A DNA stretch of 33,420 bases. Source: an uncultured Ilumatobacter sp. (GTDB lineage Bacteria > Actinomycetota > Acidimicrobiia > Acidimicrobiales > Ilumatobacteraceae). This document shows positions 23,321-30,323 of this stretch, piece after piece. A program made the translations under genes and the position numbers. The stretch covers positions 1 to 33,420 of the forward strand of contig CAJJBX010000025.1 in the NCBI GenBank assembly GCA_905182555.1, in the 5' to 3' direction. Within the stretch, counting starts at the first letter, position 1, and the number at the start of each line of letters is the position of its first letter. Below the pieces are notes generated by a model. That model was given only the letters and a program-made list of their open reading frames with translations. It had not been told where the DNA came from and ran no database searches.

Positions 23321-23595
23321 CTGGCTCTACCAGGCTGAAGCGCTGCGGCCAGGTCGAGGCGAGCGGCGCGCTGGTCGAAGAGGTAGGCCTGCCAGCGCAA
23401 GCCGTCGACTTCGGCATGCAGCTGGGCCTGGTTGTGACGCAGCAGATTGACGCAGAGCAGCGGGCGTCGGCCGCGCCAGGTGTTGGTTCCAGCATGGCGC
23501 TCGAGCGACATCACCAGGCTGGCTTCGATGCGGCTCGCAAGTTGGTGCAAGCGTTGCGCCCGGAGCCGTAGCTCGATCGCTTGGTGTCCTGGCAT
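23317..23595 (-). CDS. WXG100-like small helical protein
   Basis: This 92-aa protein starts at ATG 23595, behind GGGAGG at 4-nt spacing. It is predicted as two helices around a central turn NTWRGRRPLLC, which contains a W-x-G motif near residues 38-42, the position expected in ESAT-6/WXG100 proteins. Helix 1 is HQAIELRLRAQRLHQLASRI and helix 2 is LLRHNQAQLHAEVDGLRWQA. Such proteins are dimeric and often substrates or partners of type VII secretion. No ESX apparatus gene is in the window. The 4-nt overlap with the 550-aa protein supports joint function. The family call is by pattern only. Confidence 0.65.
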   Translation of the reverse strand: MPGHQAIELRLRAQRLHQLASRIEASLVMSLERHAGTNTWRGRRPLLCVNLLRHNQAQLHAEVDGLRWQAYLFDQRAARLDLAAALQPGRAS

Positions 23596-23703
23596 CGCGC
23601 CTCCCTGGGCTGTGCGACGATCCAGGAGCGGAGCGTCGTGTTGCACCAGTGGGCGGCGTTGTGGCCAAAGCGGAAACGGCAACGCGGTTGAGGAGCAAAA
23701 TCC

Positions 23704-23756
23704 AAGGCCGCGGTGCAAGGCCGCGGTGCAAGGCCGCGGTGCAAGGGCCGCGGTGC
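23704..23756. repeat. 13-bp tandem repeat, four copies
   Basis: Three exact AAGGCCGCGGTGC units (23704-23742) are followed by one with an extra G (AAGGGCCGCGGTGC, 23743-23756). Each holds the palindrome GGCCGCGG-like core CCGCGG. It lies between the GNAT stop (23762) and the WXG100-like gene, immediately after the end of the thiamine operon. Confidence 0.95.
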
Positions 23757-23761
23757 GGGCG

Positions 23762-24226
23762 TCAGAGCGGGTGCAGGAGGATGCGGTAATGGGGGAGGTC
23801 GGTTGCTTCGCTGATGAACTCGTCGCTCACGATCTCGAACCCGGCGCGAGTGTAGAAGCCGAGGACCGCAGTCCGCGCGTTCGCCCAGACGTGATTCGCG
23901 CCGAGTTCGCGGGCGGAATCGATACCCGCCCTGAGCAGTAGTGCGCCGACGCCGGCTCCACGCGTGGCCCGTGACGGATCGGTCGCCATGCCGCGCAGTT
24001 GCATGCCTGTGGCGCCCGCCTCGGCGATATCGGGCGACGGCATTGCCAGCCATGTCGAAATCGCCACGATCGTGTTGGTGTGGTCGACCACGCCAAGGTG
24101 CATGGTCGTGTCGAGCCCGTCGCCAGGCCATTCGACATCGCTCGACGGCGTCCCGGCGCGCAGAACTCGCAGCCGCAAGTCATGTGTGTCAGCAGCGCCG
24201 ATCGGGACGACCCGGTACTCAGCCAT
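23762..24226 (-). CDS. GNAT-family N-acetyltransferase, end of thiamine operon
   Basis: This 154-aa acetyltransferase has the acetyl-CoA loop visible as ATRGAGVGALLLRAG near residues 89-103, preceded by LRGMATDPS (beta-4) and followed by NARTAVLGFYTRAGFEIVSDEF. The N-terminal part (LRLRVLRAGTPSSDVEWPGD) matches the small GNAT group with an R-x-x-VLR motif. The substrate is unknown. ATG 24226 overlaps the thiQ stop by one base (TGATG), so it is co-translated with the thiamine importer. A thiamine-related function is not established and may be only operonic. Confidence 0.88.
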   Translation of the reverse strand: MAEYRVVPIGAADTHDLRLRVLRAGTPSSDVEWPGDGLDTTMHLGVVDHTNTIVAISTWLAMPSPDIAEAGATGMQLRGMATDPSRATRGAGVGALLLRAGIDSARELGANHVWANARTAVLGFYTRAGFEIVSDEFISEATDLPHYRILLHPL

Positions 24227-24249
24227 CAATCTGATCCATCAATCTGATC
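24224..24249. repeat. 13-bp tandem duplication at the thiQ/GNAT junction
   Basis: CATCAATCTGATC occurs twice in a row (24224-24236 and 24237-24249). On the minus strand it writes the end of ThiQ (MDQIDGSD stop) and the TGATGG junction, so one copy carries the real stop and start and the other a near copy. Confidence 0.9.
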
Positions 24250-24870
24250 CATGCGGACCGACCTCGAAGCGACGACGTCAGCCTCGGCCGGGTCGTGGGT
24301 CACGAGGACTGCAGTGATCGAATGTTCGACGAGAAGTTGCGCCAACTGGATCGCGAGGCGGTCGTGGAGCTCTCGATCGAGGCCGGTGAGTGGTTCGTCG
24401 AGCAGGACCACGCTTGGCTCTGTGGCCAACGTGCGCGCCAGCGCAACGCGCTTGGCCTCGCCGCCGGACAACTCGGTGACGACGCGACCTTCGAAGCCAG
24501 CGAGGCCGACGCGGTCGAGCCACGCAGCGCCACGCTCGTGCCGCTCGGCCTTGGCGACCCCGGCGACGCGGAGGCCGTACGCCACGTTGTCGATTGTCGA
24601 CATGTGCGGAAACAGCTGGTTGTCCTGGAACACCATGCCCACACCGCGCTGGTGTGTCGGCAGCGATGTGATGTCGTTCGCGCCGATCCAGACGCTCCCG
24701 GAGTCCGGTCGAAGGATTCCGGCGATGACCCGCAGCAATGTGGTCTTGCCGCTGCCGGATGGTCCGAGCAGCGCGACCACTTCGGCCCGTTCGACCGTGA
24801 GGGTTGCCTCGCGCAACACATCGGTGGTGTCGAAGCGGATGCCGATCTGGTCGACGCGGAGGTGACTCAT
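24226..24870 (-). CDS. thiQ: thiamine ABC importer ATPase
   Basis: This 214-aa ABC ATPase has Walker A GPSGSGKTT near residues 36-44, Q-loop VFQDNQLFPHMS, signature LSGGEAKRVALART, Walker B VVLLDEPLTGLD and the H-loop LVTHDPAEA. The short length and the lack of a C-terminal regulatory domain fit ThiQ. Assignment rests mainly on the operon: riboswitch, thiamine pyrophosphokinase, ThiB, ThiP, then this gene. It overlaps thiP at ATGA and the GNAT gene at TGATG. In sequence alone it could pass for an iron or sulfate importer ATPase. Confidence 0.9.
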   Translation of the reverse strand: MSHLRVDQIGIRFDTTDVLREATLTVERAEVVALLGPSGSGKTTLLRVIAGILRPDSGSVWIGANDITSLPTHQRGVGMVFQDNQLFPHMSTIDNVAYGLRVAGVAKAERHERGAAWLDRVGLAGFEGRVVTELSGGEAKRVALARTLATEPSVVLLDEPLTGLDRELHDRLAIQLAQLLVEHSITAVLVTHDPAEADVVASRSVRMDQIDGSD

Positions 24871-26516
24871 CGATCGACAGTCTGGCCGTTAGCGCGTCGA
24901 TGCGCGAGCCCGGTCACATCGTGGAAGCGACTCACGCCGATCACCAGGCTCACGGTTGCGACGGTCAGGATCGTTGCGAGGGCATAGCCCTGGGCCTGGA
25001 GCAGTGATCCGGTCCGACCGAGCAGTTCGTCGATGGCAATCGGCAGGGTCTCGCCGCCGGACCGAGACAGGAAGCTCGTTGCTCCGAACTCTCCGAGGGA
25101 GATCGCCGCAGCGAGCGCCGCGCCAACGGCAAGCGGCCGCCAGAGGAACGGAACGACGACGTTCCACCAGGCGCGAGTCGGCGATGCGCCGAGCGTTGCT
25201 GCGGCGTCCTGGAGCGACGGGTCGACTGACCGGAGAACGCCAACGGTGGTGCGGACGACAAATGGCAGAGCGACGAGGGCATGGCCGACCGGAACGAGCC
25301 ACCACTCGGCGCGCCAGTCGACCGGAGGCGTGTCGAATGTGATCAACATGCCGAACCCGATGGTGACAGCGGATGTGCCGATCGGCAGCATGAGGCCGAC
25401 GTCGAGGAGCCGCCCACCCCGCCCGGCCGCGGCGATGGCCAGGCTCGCCACGGCGCCGAGCACGACGGCGAAGCTGGTGGCCCACGCCGCGTTCTGGATC
25501 GAGTTGACGAGGGCCTCGACGGGGTCGAGTCCGAGCCGGATGCCGGGCCTGACTTCGGCCTTGCCGAGCGTCGTCCACGCAGTAGTCGACCATCCGGACG
25601 AACTGCGAAACGAGCGGATTGCCATCGCCGCGAGCGGTGCGATACAGAGCGCGGCCGTCCCAATGGCAACGAGCGTCACGAAGCGACGTTCGCCCGGCGA
25701 CTTGGCCCGGCGCCGGTCCTGTTCTGGTCGGAGATCGACGGCCCGAGCGTGGCGGCGCTGGGCCCGAGTTGACCAGCCGACGACAACGGCCAGGACAGCG
25801 AGCTGGAGCACGGACAGCACCGCCGCGCCGCCGATGTCACCGAGTTGGGTCGCTCGTCGCCAGACCTCGATCTCGAGCGTTCGGGTCCCGGCCGATCCGA
25901 GTATGCGAATCACGCCGAACGACGTGAACGTGAACAGGAAAATGATTGCTCCGGCAGCGCTCAGCGACGGTCGGAGTAGCGGCAGCGAGATGTCGACGAA
26001 GACGCGCCATCGCGACGCGCCGAGGGTGGCGGCGGCTGACTCCATGTCGATGGGGAGGTGTTCCCAGAACGCTCCGACGGTTCGGACCACCACTGCCAGG
26101 TTGAACGCGACGTGCGCGGCGATCACTGCCCAGACTGTCCGGTCGAGCGAATCGGGGAGGAGCGCCAGGAAGGCGGCACCCATCACGACGGTCGGCAGCA
26201 CAAAGATCGCGGTCAGGACGCCGACGAGTAGTTGGCGACCGGGGAACTCGAACCGGGCAACGATGTACGCCGGAGCGAGCCCGACCAGCATCGTGATGAC
26301 TGTCGACGCAACGGCCTGCCACACCGTGAACCAGGCGACGTCCCATGTGGCTCCCCGGCTGAGTGTGTCGGCAACGGTGCTGCCGTTGATCGCCCGAGCC
26401 AGCAACGTCGCGAAGGGCCAGAGATAGAAGACAGCAAGCCCAGCTATGGGCCCGACGGCGAGCGCGGCGACCACACGACGGGGCAGTCGATTGGCCGCGC
26501 TCACTCCGTTCTTCAT
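24867..26516 (-). CDS. thiP: thiamine ABC importer permease
   Basis: This 549-aa inner-membrane permease has two fused binding-protein-dependent transport domains and about twelve helices. Each half has an EAA-type loop for the ATPase: AAATLGASRWRVFVDISLP near residue 182 and AAATLGASPTRAWWNVVVP near 455. The two-domain, FbpB/ThiP-like layout matches ThiP (about 530 aa in enterobacteria). A basic loop (RAQRRHARAVDLRPEQDRRR) divides the halves. Its start lies 17 bp after the ThiB stop and its end overlaps thiQ. Confidence 0.92.
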   Translation of the reverse strand: MKNGVSAANRLPRRVVAALAVGPIAGLAVFYLWPFATLLARAINGSTVADTLSRGATWDVAWFTVWQAVASTVITMLVGLAPAYIVARFEFPGRQLLVGVLTAIFVLPTVVMGAAFLALLPDSLDRTVWAVIAAHVAFNLAVVVRTVGAFWEHLPIDMESAAATLGASRWRVFVDISLPLLRPSLSAAGAIIFLFTFTSFGVIRILGSAGTRTLEIEVWRRATQLGDIGGAAVLSVLQLAVLAVVVGWSTRAQRRHARAVDLRPEQDRRRAKSPGERRFVTLVAIGTAALCIAPLAAMAIRSFRSSSGWSTTAWTTLGKAEVRPGIRLGLDPVEALVNSIQNAAWATSFAVVLGAVASLAIAAAGRGGRLLDVGLMLPIGTSAVTIGFGMLITFDTPPVDWRAEWWLVPVGHALVALPFVVRTTVGVLRSVDPSLQDAAATLGASPTRAWWNVVVPFLWRPLAVGAALAAAISLGEFGATSFLSRSGGETLPIAIDELLGRTGSLLQAQGYALATILTVATVSLVIGVSRFHDVTGLAHRRANGQTVDR

Positions 26517-26532
26517 CGAGGCAGACGTCCGG

Positions 26533-27723
26533 TCAGCCGAGGACGAGTGTCGACCATTCGTCGATCCAGTCGGAACGGTTTTCGTCGATCAGGTCCGGGT
26601 CGAGTGTCCGCGATGTGTCGGGGACGACGGCGAAATCGTCGAACTCCTGGGGGAGCGCAACGGCGCTGTTGGCCGGGTAGACGAATAGGTTCAAAGCGAG
26701 TTCGGCCTGGAACTGCTCGCTGCCGAGGAAGCGGACCAATTCAGCGGCCTCGTCGGGATGGTCGGTGCCCGCCAGGACGCCGGCGAACTCGATCTGTCGG
26801 AAGCAGGTCGACTCGATGACGCCGGTTGGCGCATCGTCGCGGGGAGGATCAGCGAAGATCACTTCGGCCGGCGGGCTCGACCCGTAGCTGACGACGAGCG
26901 GACGGTCGCCGCCGCCGGCCCACGTGAAGCTGCCGTAGTAGGCATCGGTCCAACCGTCGACGACCAGGACGCCGTTGTCTTTGAGTTGCTGCCAGTAGGC
27001 CTGCCAGCCCTCGGCACCGAACTCGTCAATCGACGCGAGTAGGAATGCCAAGCCCGGCGACGAGGTGGCGGGGTTCTGGACGACCAGAAGGTCGCGGTAG
27101 GCGGGGTCAGCGAGGTCTTGTAGCGAGGTTGGGACGTCCAGTTCGTTCTCGGCGAAGTAGCCGATGTCGTAGTTGACGCACACATCGCCGAAGTCGACGG
27201 GGAGCGCTTCACCGTTTGGCACGAGTGCAAGGAACTCAGCCGGCACGTTTTCGGGGTCGAACAACACGCCCTGTTCGAAGATGCCGTCGTTCAGCGCACG
27301 CGACAGAAATGTGTTGTCGATGCCCCACATGACGTCACCTTCAGGGTTGCCGACCGTGAGTGCAGCCTTTGAGAGCATCGTGCCGGTGTCGCCGGCCACG
27401 AGGAGTTCGACACCGATCGCGGTCTGGTCGGTGAATGCGTCGAGCGCAGCGTTGATTGAGGTGTCGGCTTCCGGGAACGAGTCGTACGTGACGAGTGTGA
27501 TGGTGGTGAACGGCTCGACAGGCTGGTCGGTGTCTGGCTGATCGGTGTCTGGCTGGTCGGTCGTCAGCTCAGGGTCGGTCGGATCTGCCGCCGGGGGAGC
27601 TGACTCGGTTGCGGTGAGCTCTGATGCGGTTGGGGTGTCAGCCGAGTTCGAGCTGTCGCTGGAGCAGGCGGCTGCGATCAGGCCGAAGGCAAGTGCACTT
27701 GCAATGATGGGTTGGGTTCTCAT
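26533..27723 (-). CDS. thiB: thiamine ABC importer lipoprotein (binding protein)
   Basis: This 396-aa lipoprotein begins MRTQPIIASALAFGLIAAAC, with lipobox IAAAC and Cys20 as the lipidation site. A 60-residue Thr/Asp/Pro-rich tether follows, including a repeated TDQPD. The mature domain, starting at TTITLVTYDSFPEAD, is of the TbpA/ThiB type (GDVMWGIDNTFLSRALNDG, PVDFGDVCVNYDIGYF, LLVVQNPATSSPGLAFLLA). Its ATG overlaps the thiN stop (ATGA), which is how the start was chosen over the longer open frame. It captures thiamine or TPP outside the membrane for ThiP. Confidence 0.93.
   Translation of the reverse strand: MRTQPIIASALAFGLIAAACSSDSSNSADTPTASELTATESAPPAADPTDPELTTDQPDTDQPDTDQPVEPFTTITLVTYDSFPEADTSINAALDAFTDQTAIGVELLVAGDTGTMLSKAALTVGNPEGDVMWGIDNTFLSRALNDGIFEQGVLFDPENVPAEFLALVPNGEALPVDFGDVCVNYDIGYFAENELDVPTSLQDLADPAYRDLLVVQNPATSSPGLAFLLASIDEFGAEGWQAYWQQLKDNGVLVVDGWTDAYYGSFTWAGGGDRPLVVSYGSSPPAEVIFADPPRDDAPTGVIESTCFRQIEFAGVLAGTDHPDEAAELVRFLGSEQFQAELALNLFVYPANSAVALPQEFDDFAVVPDTSRTLDPDLIDENRSDWIDEWSTLVLG
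27521..27560. repeat. 15-bp tandem repeat in thiB tether
   Basis: GGCTGGTCGGTGTCT (27521-27535), a one-base variant (27536-27550) and a partial third copy (27551-27560) encode the repeated TDQPD of the lipoprotein tether on the minus strand. Confidence 0.85.
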
Positions 27724-28484
27724 TCGATGTGGTCCTTCTGGGAATCGTCGGTGGTCGACGGCTTGTGGGGGGATGGCGTGAGGGCGCGGTGGCTGGCAGC
27801 GGGCACGACTTCGGCGAGCGGGGTGGAGACAGGCGCGTCGAAGACGGTCAGTACGCCGGTCGACAGTCCGATGTTGACAATGCCATCGCCAACGACCTCG
27901 TTGCTGACGCCCAAGCCGACAACCGGGGCGAGCGTCACGTCGTCGAGTTGCCACCGGACGCCGGTGATCGTGACGCCAGTGCACGCCCCGTGTAGGGCGA
28001 GCAGCGACACGATCGAGTCAGGTCTCAGCTGCAACGTGGCTTGGCCAGGACCGTGCAGGACGTCGACATGCTGCTCGCCCCACCATGCATCGACCACCGG
28101 AATCGAGGTCAGCTCAGCAAGACCGAGGGCGCCGAGCGCAGCGAACGTGTGGTCGAGCCGGTCGCCGCCGCCGATCATGGTCAGCCTGGTGGGCATCATG
28201 TCGGCAACAAAGCGAAGTGCGAGCTCGGTGTCAGTGTCGTCCTTGTCGGCAGGGTGGCGAGCGATCGTGGCATTTGCTTCGGCCCACACGAGGGCGCCGG
28301 CGCCTACCGAGTCGAGGTCACCAATGAGCCCTGATGGATGCAGGCCGGCCGCAAGCGCATGATCGAGTCCGCCGTCGACGGCAACGATGATGGCCTCGTC
28401 AGGGATCGAAGCCACAGCAGAATTGGCGAGCGGGGACGACCCCGTGACAATCACGATGTGTTCGACGTTGCTTGCTGTGGCCAC
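27720..28484 (-). CDS. thiN: thiamine pyrophosphokinase
   Basis: This 254-aa enzyme transfers pyrophosphate from ATP to thiamine to give TPP. It shows AVDGGLDHALAAGLHPSGLIGDLDSV near residues 35-60, HPADKDDTDTELAL near 77-90 and IGGGDRLDHTFAALGAL near 103-119, which are the conserved Asp-rich segments of the family. The C-terminal TPK-B1-like part (RPDSIVSLLALHG) follows. The start is the GTG at 28484, 6 nt after GGAGG. That Shine-Dalgarno lies at the 3' end of the TPP riboswitch. It heads an operon with thiB, thiP and thiQ, so imported thiamine is directly phosphorylated. Confidence 0.95.
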   Translation of the reverse strand: MATASNVEHIVIVTGSSPLANSAVASIPDEAIIVAVDGGLDHALAAGLHPSGLIGDLDSVGAGALVWAEANATIARHPADKDDTDTELALRFVADMMPTRLTMIGGGDRLDHTFAALGALGLAELTSIPVVDAWWGEQHVDVLHGPGQATLQLRPDSIVSLLALHGACTGVTITGVRWQLDDVTLAPVVGLGVSNEVVGDGIVNIGLSTGVLTVFDAPVSTPLAEVVPAASHRALTPSPHKPSTTDDSQKDHIE

Positions 28485-28487
28485 TCG

Positions 28488-28573
28488 TTTCCTCCGCCGG
28501 CATTATCCGGATCAGGTTCTCGGGTCGACGACAGCGTGTCATCCTCTCAGCCCACCGTTCCGTGAGCTCCCCG
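28488..28573 (-). promoter_or_regulatory. TPP riboswitch (THI element)
   Basis: On the minus strand the conserved TPP aptamer is clear: CGGGGAGCTCACGG (from 28573), GGGCTGAGAGGAT (CUGAGA at 28550-28545), ACCCGAGAACCTGATCCGG, and GATAATGCCGGCGGAGGAA ending near 28489. GAACCTGATCCGGATAATG (28519-28501) is the pyrophosphate-sensor/THI-box hallmark. The Shine-Dalgarno GGAGG (28495-28491) of thiN is part of the 3' end, and no terminator follows, so control is most likely at translation initiation: TPP binding would hide the ribosome site and shut off the thiN-thiBPQ operon. Confidence 0.95.
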
Positions 28574-28593
28574 TTCAGTTGTCAACAGAGTAT

Positions 28594-29343
28594 CTACGCG
28601 AACGTGCGAACGCACAACGCAATCGACGACAGGGCGAGCATGCCGACGATCGCAAGGTCGAAACCACGGCCGCTGATCCGGTCGCGCAATCGCGTTCCCA
28701 TCGGGATGACGGCGAGCACCGGAATGCAAGCAAGCAGCGTGGCGACGATACGACCACCGAGTTCACCGCTGACGACCAAGACAACCAGTTGGGCCGACCC
28801 AGCGACGAGGAACAACAGCGTCACCGAGAAGATGTGGGCGCCCCGTGGCAGGCGGAAGCTGTGGATCCACGAGCCGACCACCGGGCCGGAGATGCCGATT
28901 GCCCCTTGAAATGTGCCGGCGAGTAGACCGGCGAACGGCGAGAGGCGGCGCGATTGTTCGGGGCTCGTTCGCAGGTCGGGCCTCAAGAAGAACGTGGTGA
29001 TGTAAACGACGATCGCAATGATCAATGCGATCACGAGTGGTTCGTCGGGCACGTTGACAAACAAAAGCGTGCCGATCACGGCACCGATTCCGCCCGTGAT
29101 GGCGAGTGCTGGCAAATCGCGCGTCTCGTGCACGTGTTCCCGTTCGCGAACAACCAGCACGGCGTTGGCGAACAGATTGGGGAGAGCAATCACCACGACC
29201 GCGTCGCCAATGTCGACAAACAGCGCAGCGACCGGGATCACGATCACGGGCATGCCCATGCCGGTGACGGCCTTAGAGATTGCTCCGATGACGACTGCGA
29301 CGAGCACAATGGCCAATTCGACGCCCGTCACTTCATCAGTCAA
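28594..29343 (-). CDS. TSUP/TauE-SafE family permease
   Basis: This 249-aa protein has about eight helices in the TSUP (DUF81) pattern: IVLVAVVIGAISKAVTGMGMP at the start, and GLLAGTFQGAIGISGPVVG in the middle, which are the two family signature loops. Other helices include ALIIAIVVYITTFF, FSVTLLFLVAGSAQLVVLVV and LLACIPVLAVIPMG. The family moves sulfite, sulfonates, sulfoacetate or other organic anions. The 109-bp gap to thiN is largely filled by the riboswitch, so this gene is not under thiamine control unless they share a message. No neighbour points to a sulfur substrate. Confidence 0.9.
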   Translation of the reverse strand: MTDEVTGVELAIVLVAVVIGAISKAVTGMGMPVIVIPVAALFVDIGDAVVVIALPNLFANAVLVVREREHVHETRDLPALAITGGIGAVIGTLLFVNVPDEPLVIALIIAIVVYITTFFLRPDLRTSPEQSRRLSPFAGLLAGTFQGAIGISGPVVGSWIHSFRLPRGAHIFSVTLLFLVAGSAQLVVLVVSGELGGRIVATLLACIPVLAVIPMGTRLRDRISGRGFDLAIVGMLALSSIALCVRTFA

Positions 29344-29392
29344 CCGCCGAATGGCACGTGCTGTGCACGTACTGGTCTGCAGGTGGTGTGAG

Positions 29393-30109
29393 TCAGGCGA
29401 TGGCGCCGAGCGTGATCTCGATCATGGCGCTCAGCGTTTCCTGGCGCTCTTCGGCAGTCAGGTCGGCGCCGGTGAGGAGATCGTCGCTGACGGTGCAGAC
29501 GCCGAGTGCTTTGGCTCCACGTTCGTGGGCCACGCCGTAAAGGCCAGCCACTTCCATCTCGACGGCGAGCACGCCCATCCGCGAGAGCGGCGCAGCCATG
29601 TCGGCGAGCGGGACGTTTGTCGGTCCGTAGAACAGGTCCGACGTCATCACGTTGCCAACGTGCACGTTGCGGCCCTGTGCTTCAGCAGCTTCGACGACCA
29701 AACGCGCAAGGCCAAAATCGGCCGTTGCGGCAAAGTCATTGCCCTCGAATCGAGCACGGTTGACCCCGGAGTCGGTGCAGGCGCCGATTGCGATGATGAC
29801 TTCGTTGACGGTGATGTGGGGCTGAATCGAACCGCAGCTCCCGACGCGGATGAGCTTCTCGACTCCGTAGACGTCGATCAGTTCTGATGCATAGATCGAG
29901 ATCGACGGCACGCCCATGCCCGTGCCCATCACCGAGATCGGCTTGCCCTTGAACGTCCCGGTGTAGCCAAGCATTCCGCGGACTGCAGTGACCTCGACGG
30001 CGTCGTCGAGAAAGTTGGTGGCAATCCACTTGGCGCGTAGCGGATCGCCCGGCAGCAAGATCGTGTCGGCGAAGGCGTCGGTGTCGGCAGAGATGTGCGG
30101 AGTGGCCAT
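29393..30109 (-). CDS. deoD: purine nucleoside phosphorylase (DeoD type)
   Basis: This 238-aa hexameric-type phosphorylase cleaves purine (deoxy)nucleosides with phosphate to free base and (deoxy)ribose-1-phosphate. It shows [13 protein letters not shown] near residues 17-29, [17 protein letters not shown] near 61-77, RVGSCGSIQ near 87-95, [10 protein letters not shown], and the catalytic Asp in TVSDDLLTG. Length matches E. coli DeoD. ATG 30109 is supported by a TAGAAT box 7 nt upstream; a longer reading to 30202 is not needed. It is divergent from the BMP-type nucleoside importer, which implies that imported nucleosides are its substrates. Confidence 0.95.
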   Translation of the reverse strand: MATPHISADTDAFADTILLPGDPLRAKWIATNFLDDAVEVTAVRGMLGYTGTFKGKPISVMGTGMGVPSISIYASELIDVYGVEKLIRVGSCGSIQPHITVNEVIIAIGACTDSGVNRARFEGNDFAATADFGLARLVVEAAEAQGRNVHVGNVMTSDLFYGPTNVPLADMAAPLSRMGVLAVEMEVAGLYGVAHERGAKALGVCTVSDDLLTGADLTAEERQETLSAMIEITLGAIA

Positions 30110-30116
30110 AACACCG

Positions 30117-30122
30117 ATTCTA
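30117..30122 (-). promoter_or_regulatory. -10 box, leaderless start of deoD
   Basis: TAGAAT on the minus strand ends exactly 7 nt before the deoD ATG, with no Shine-Dalgarno between. The transcript would start at or within a base or two of the start codon. Confidence 0.55.
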
Positions 30123-30215
30123 GTGAGGCCGACGCGGTGGCTCTCAAACGGTGACATGCATCGTGAACCGCATGTGACCAATCTGTGGCTGTGCCCGGTC
30201 ATTGGTTGAGACCGC

Positions 30216-30221
30216 TAGGTT
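30216..30221 (+). promoter_or_regulatory. -10-like TAGGTT upstream of BMP lipoprotein gene
   Basis: TAGGTT lies about 100 nt before the lipoprotein ATG. Transcription starting near 30228 would give a structured leader that includes the hairpin at 30233-30263. No good -35 is visible. Confidence 0.4.
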
Positions 30222-30232
30222 AGGCGAACGGA

Positions 30233-30263
30233 TTCGCGCTGTCGGGTAAAAACCCAACGCGAA
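30233..30263 (+). promoter_or_regulatory. nested hairpin in the leader of the nucleoside importer
   Basis: TTCGCG (30233-30238) pairs with CGCGAA (30258-30263), and inside it GGGT (30244-30247) pairs with ACCC (30252-30255) around an A-rich loop. It does not match a riboswitch consensus I know. It lies between the TAGGTT box and the lipoprotein RBS. Confidence 0.45.
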
Positions 30264-30323
30264 GATCCCAGGGTTCGGTTCCTTGCCGTTGCCCTTCTGA
30301 GCGCCGATTCCTTCGGAGGTACT

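Noticed and set aside
22873..23571. plus-strand frame with a plausible acidic segment (ESVLLDEKLPDVNVPP)
   Set aside because: The minus frame here has strongly G/C-ending codons and joins the 550-aa protein; the plus segment is the complement of its Ser/Gly linker.
23704..23756. possible CRISPR array
   Set aside because: Units are 13 bp and directly adjacent with no spacers, and no cas gene is present.
25033..26427. 464-codon plus-strand open frame antisense to thiP
   Set aside because: The reading is Arg/Thr/Ser-rich without domains; thiP on the other strand has two clear permease domains.
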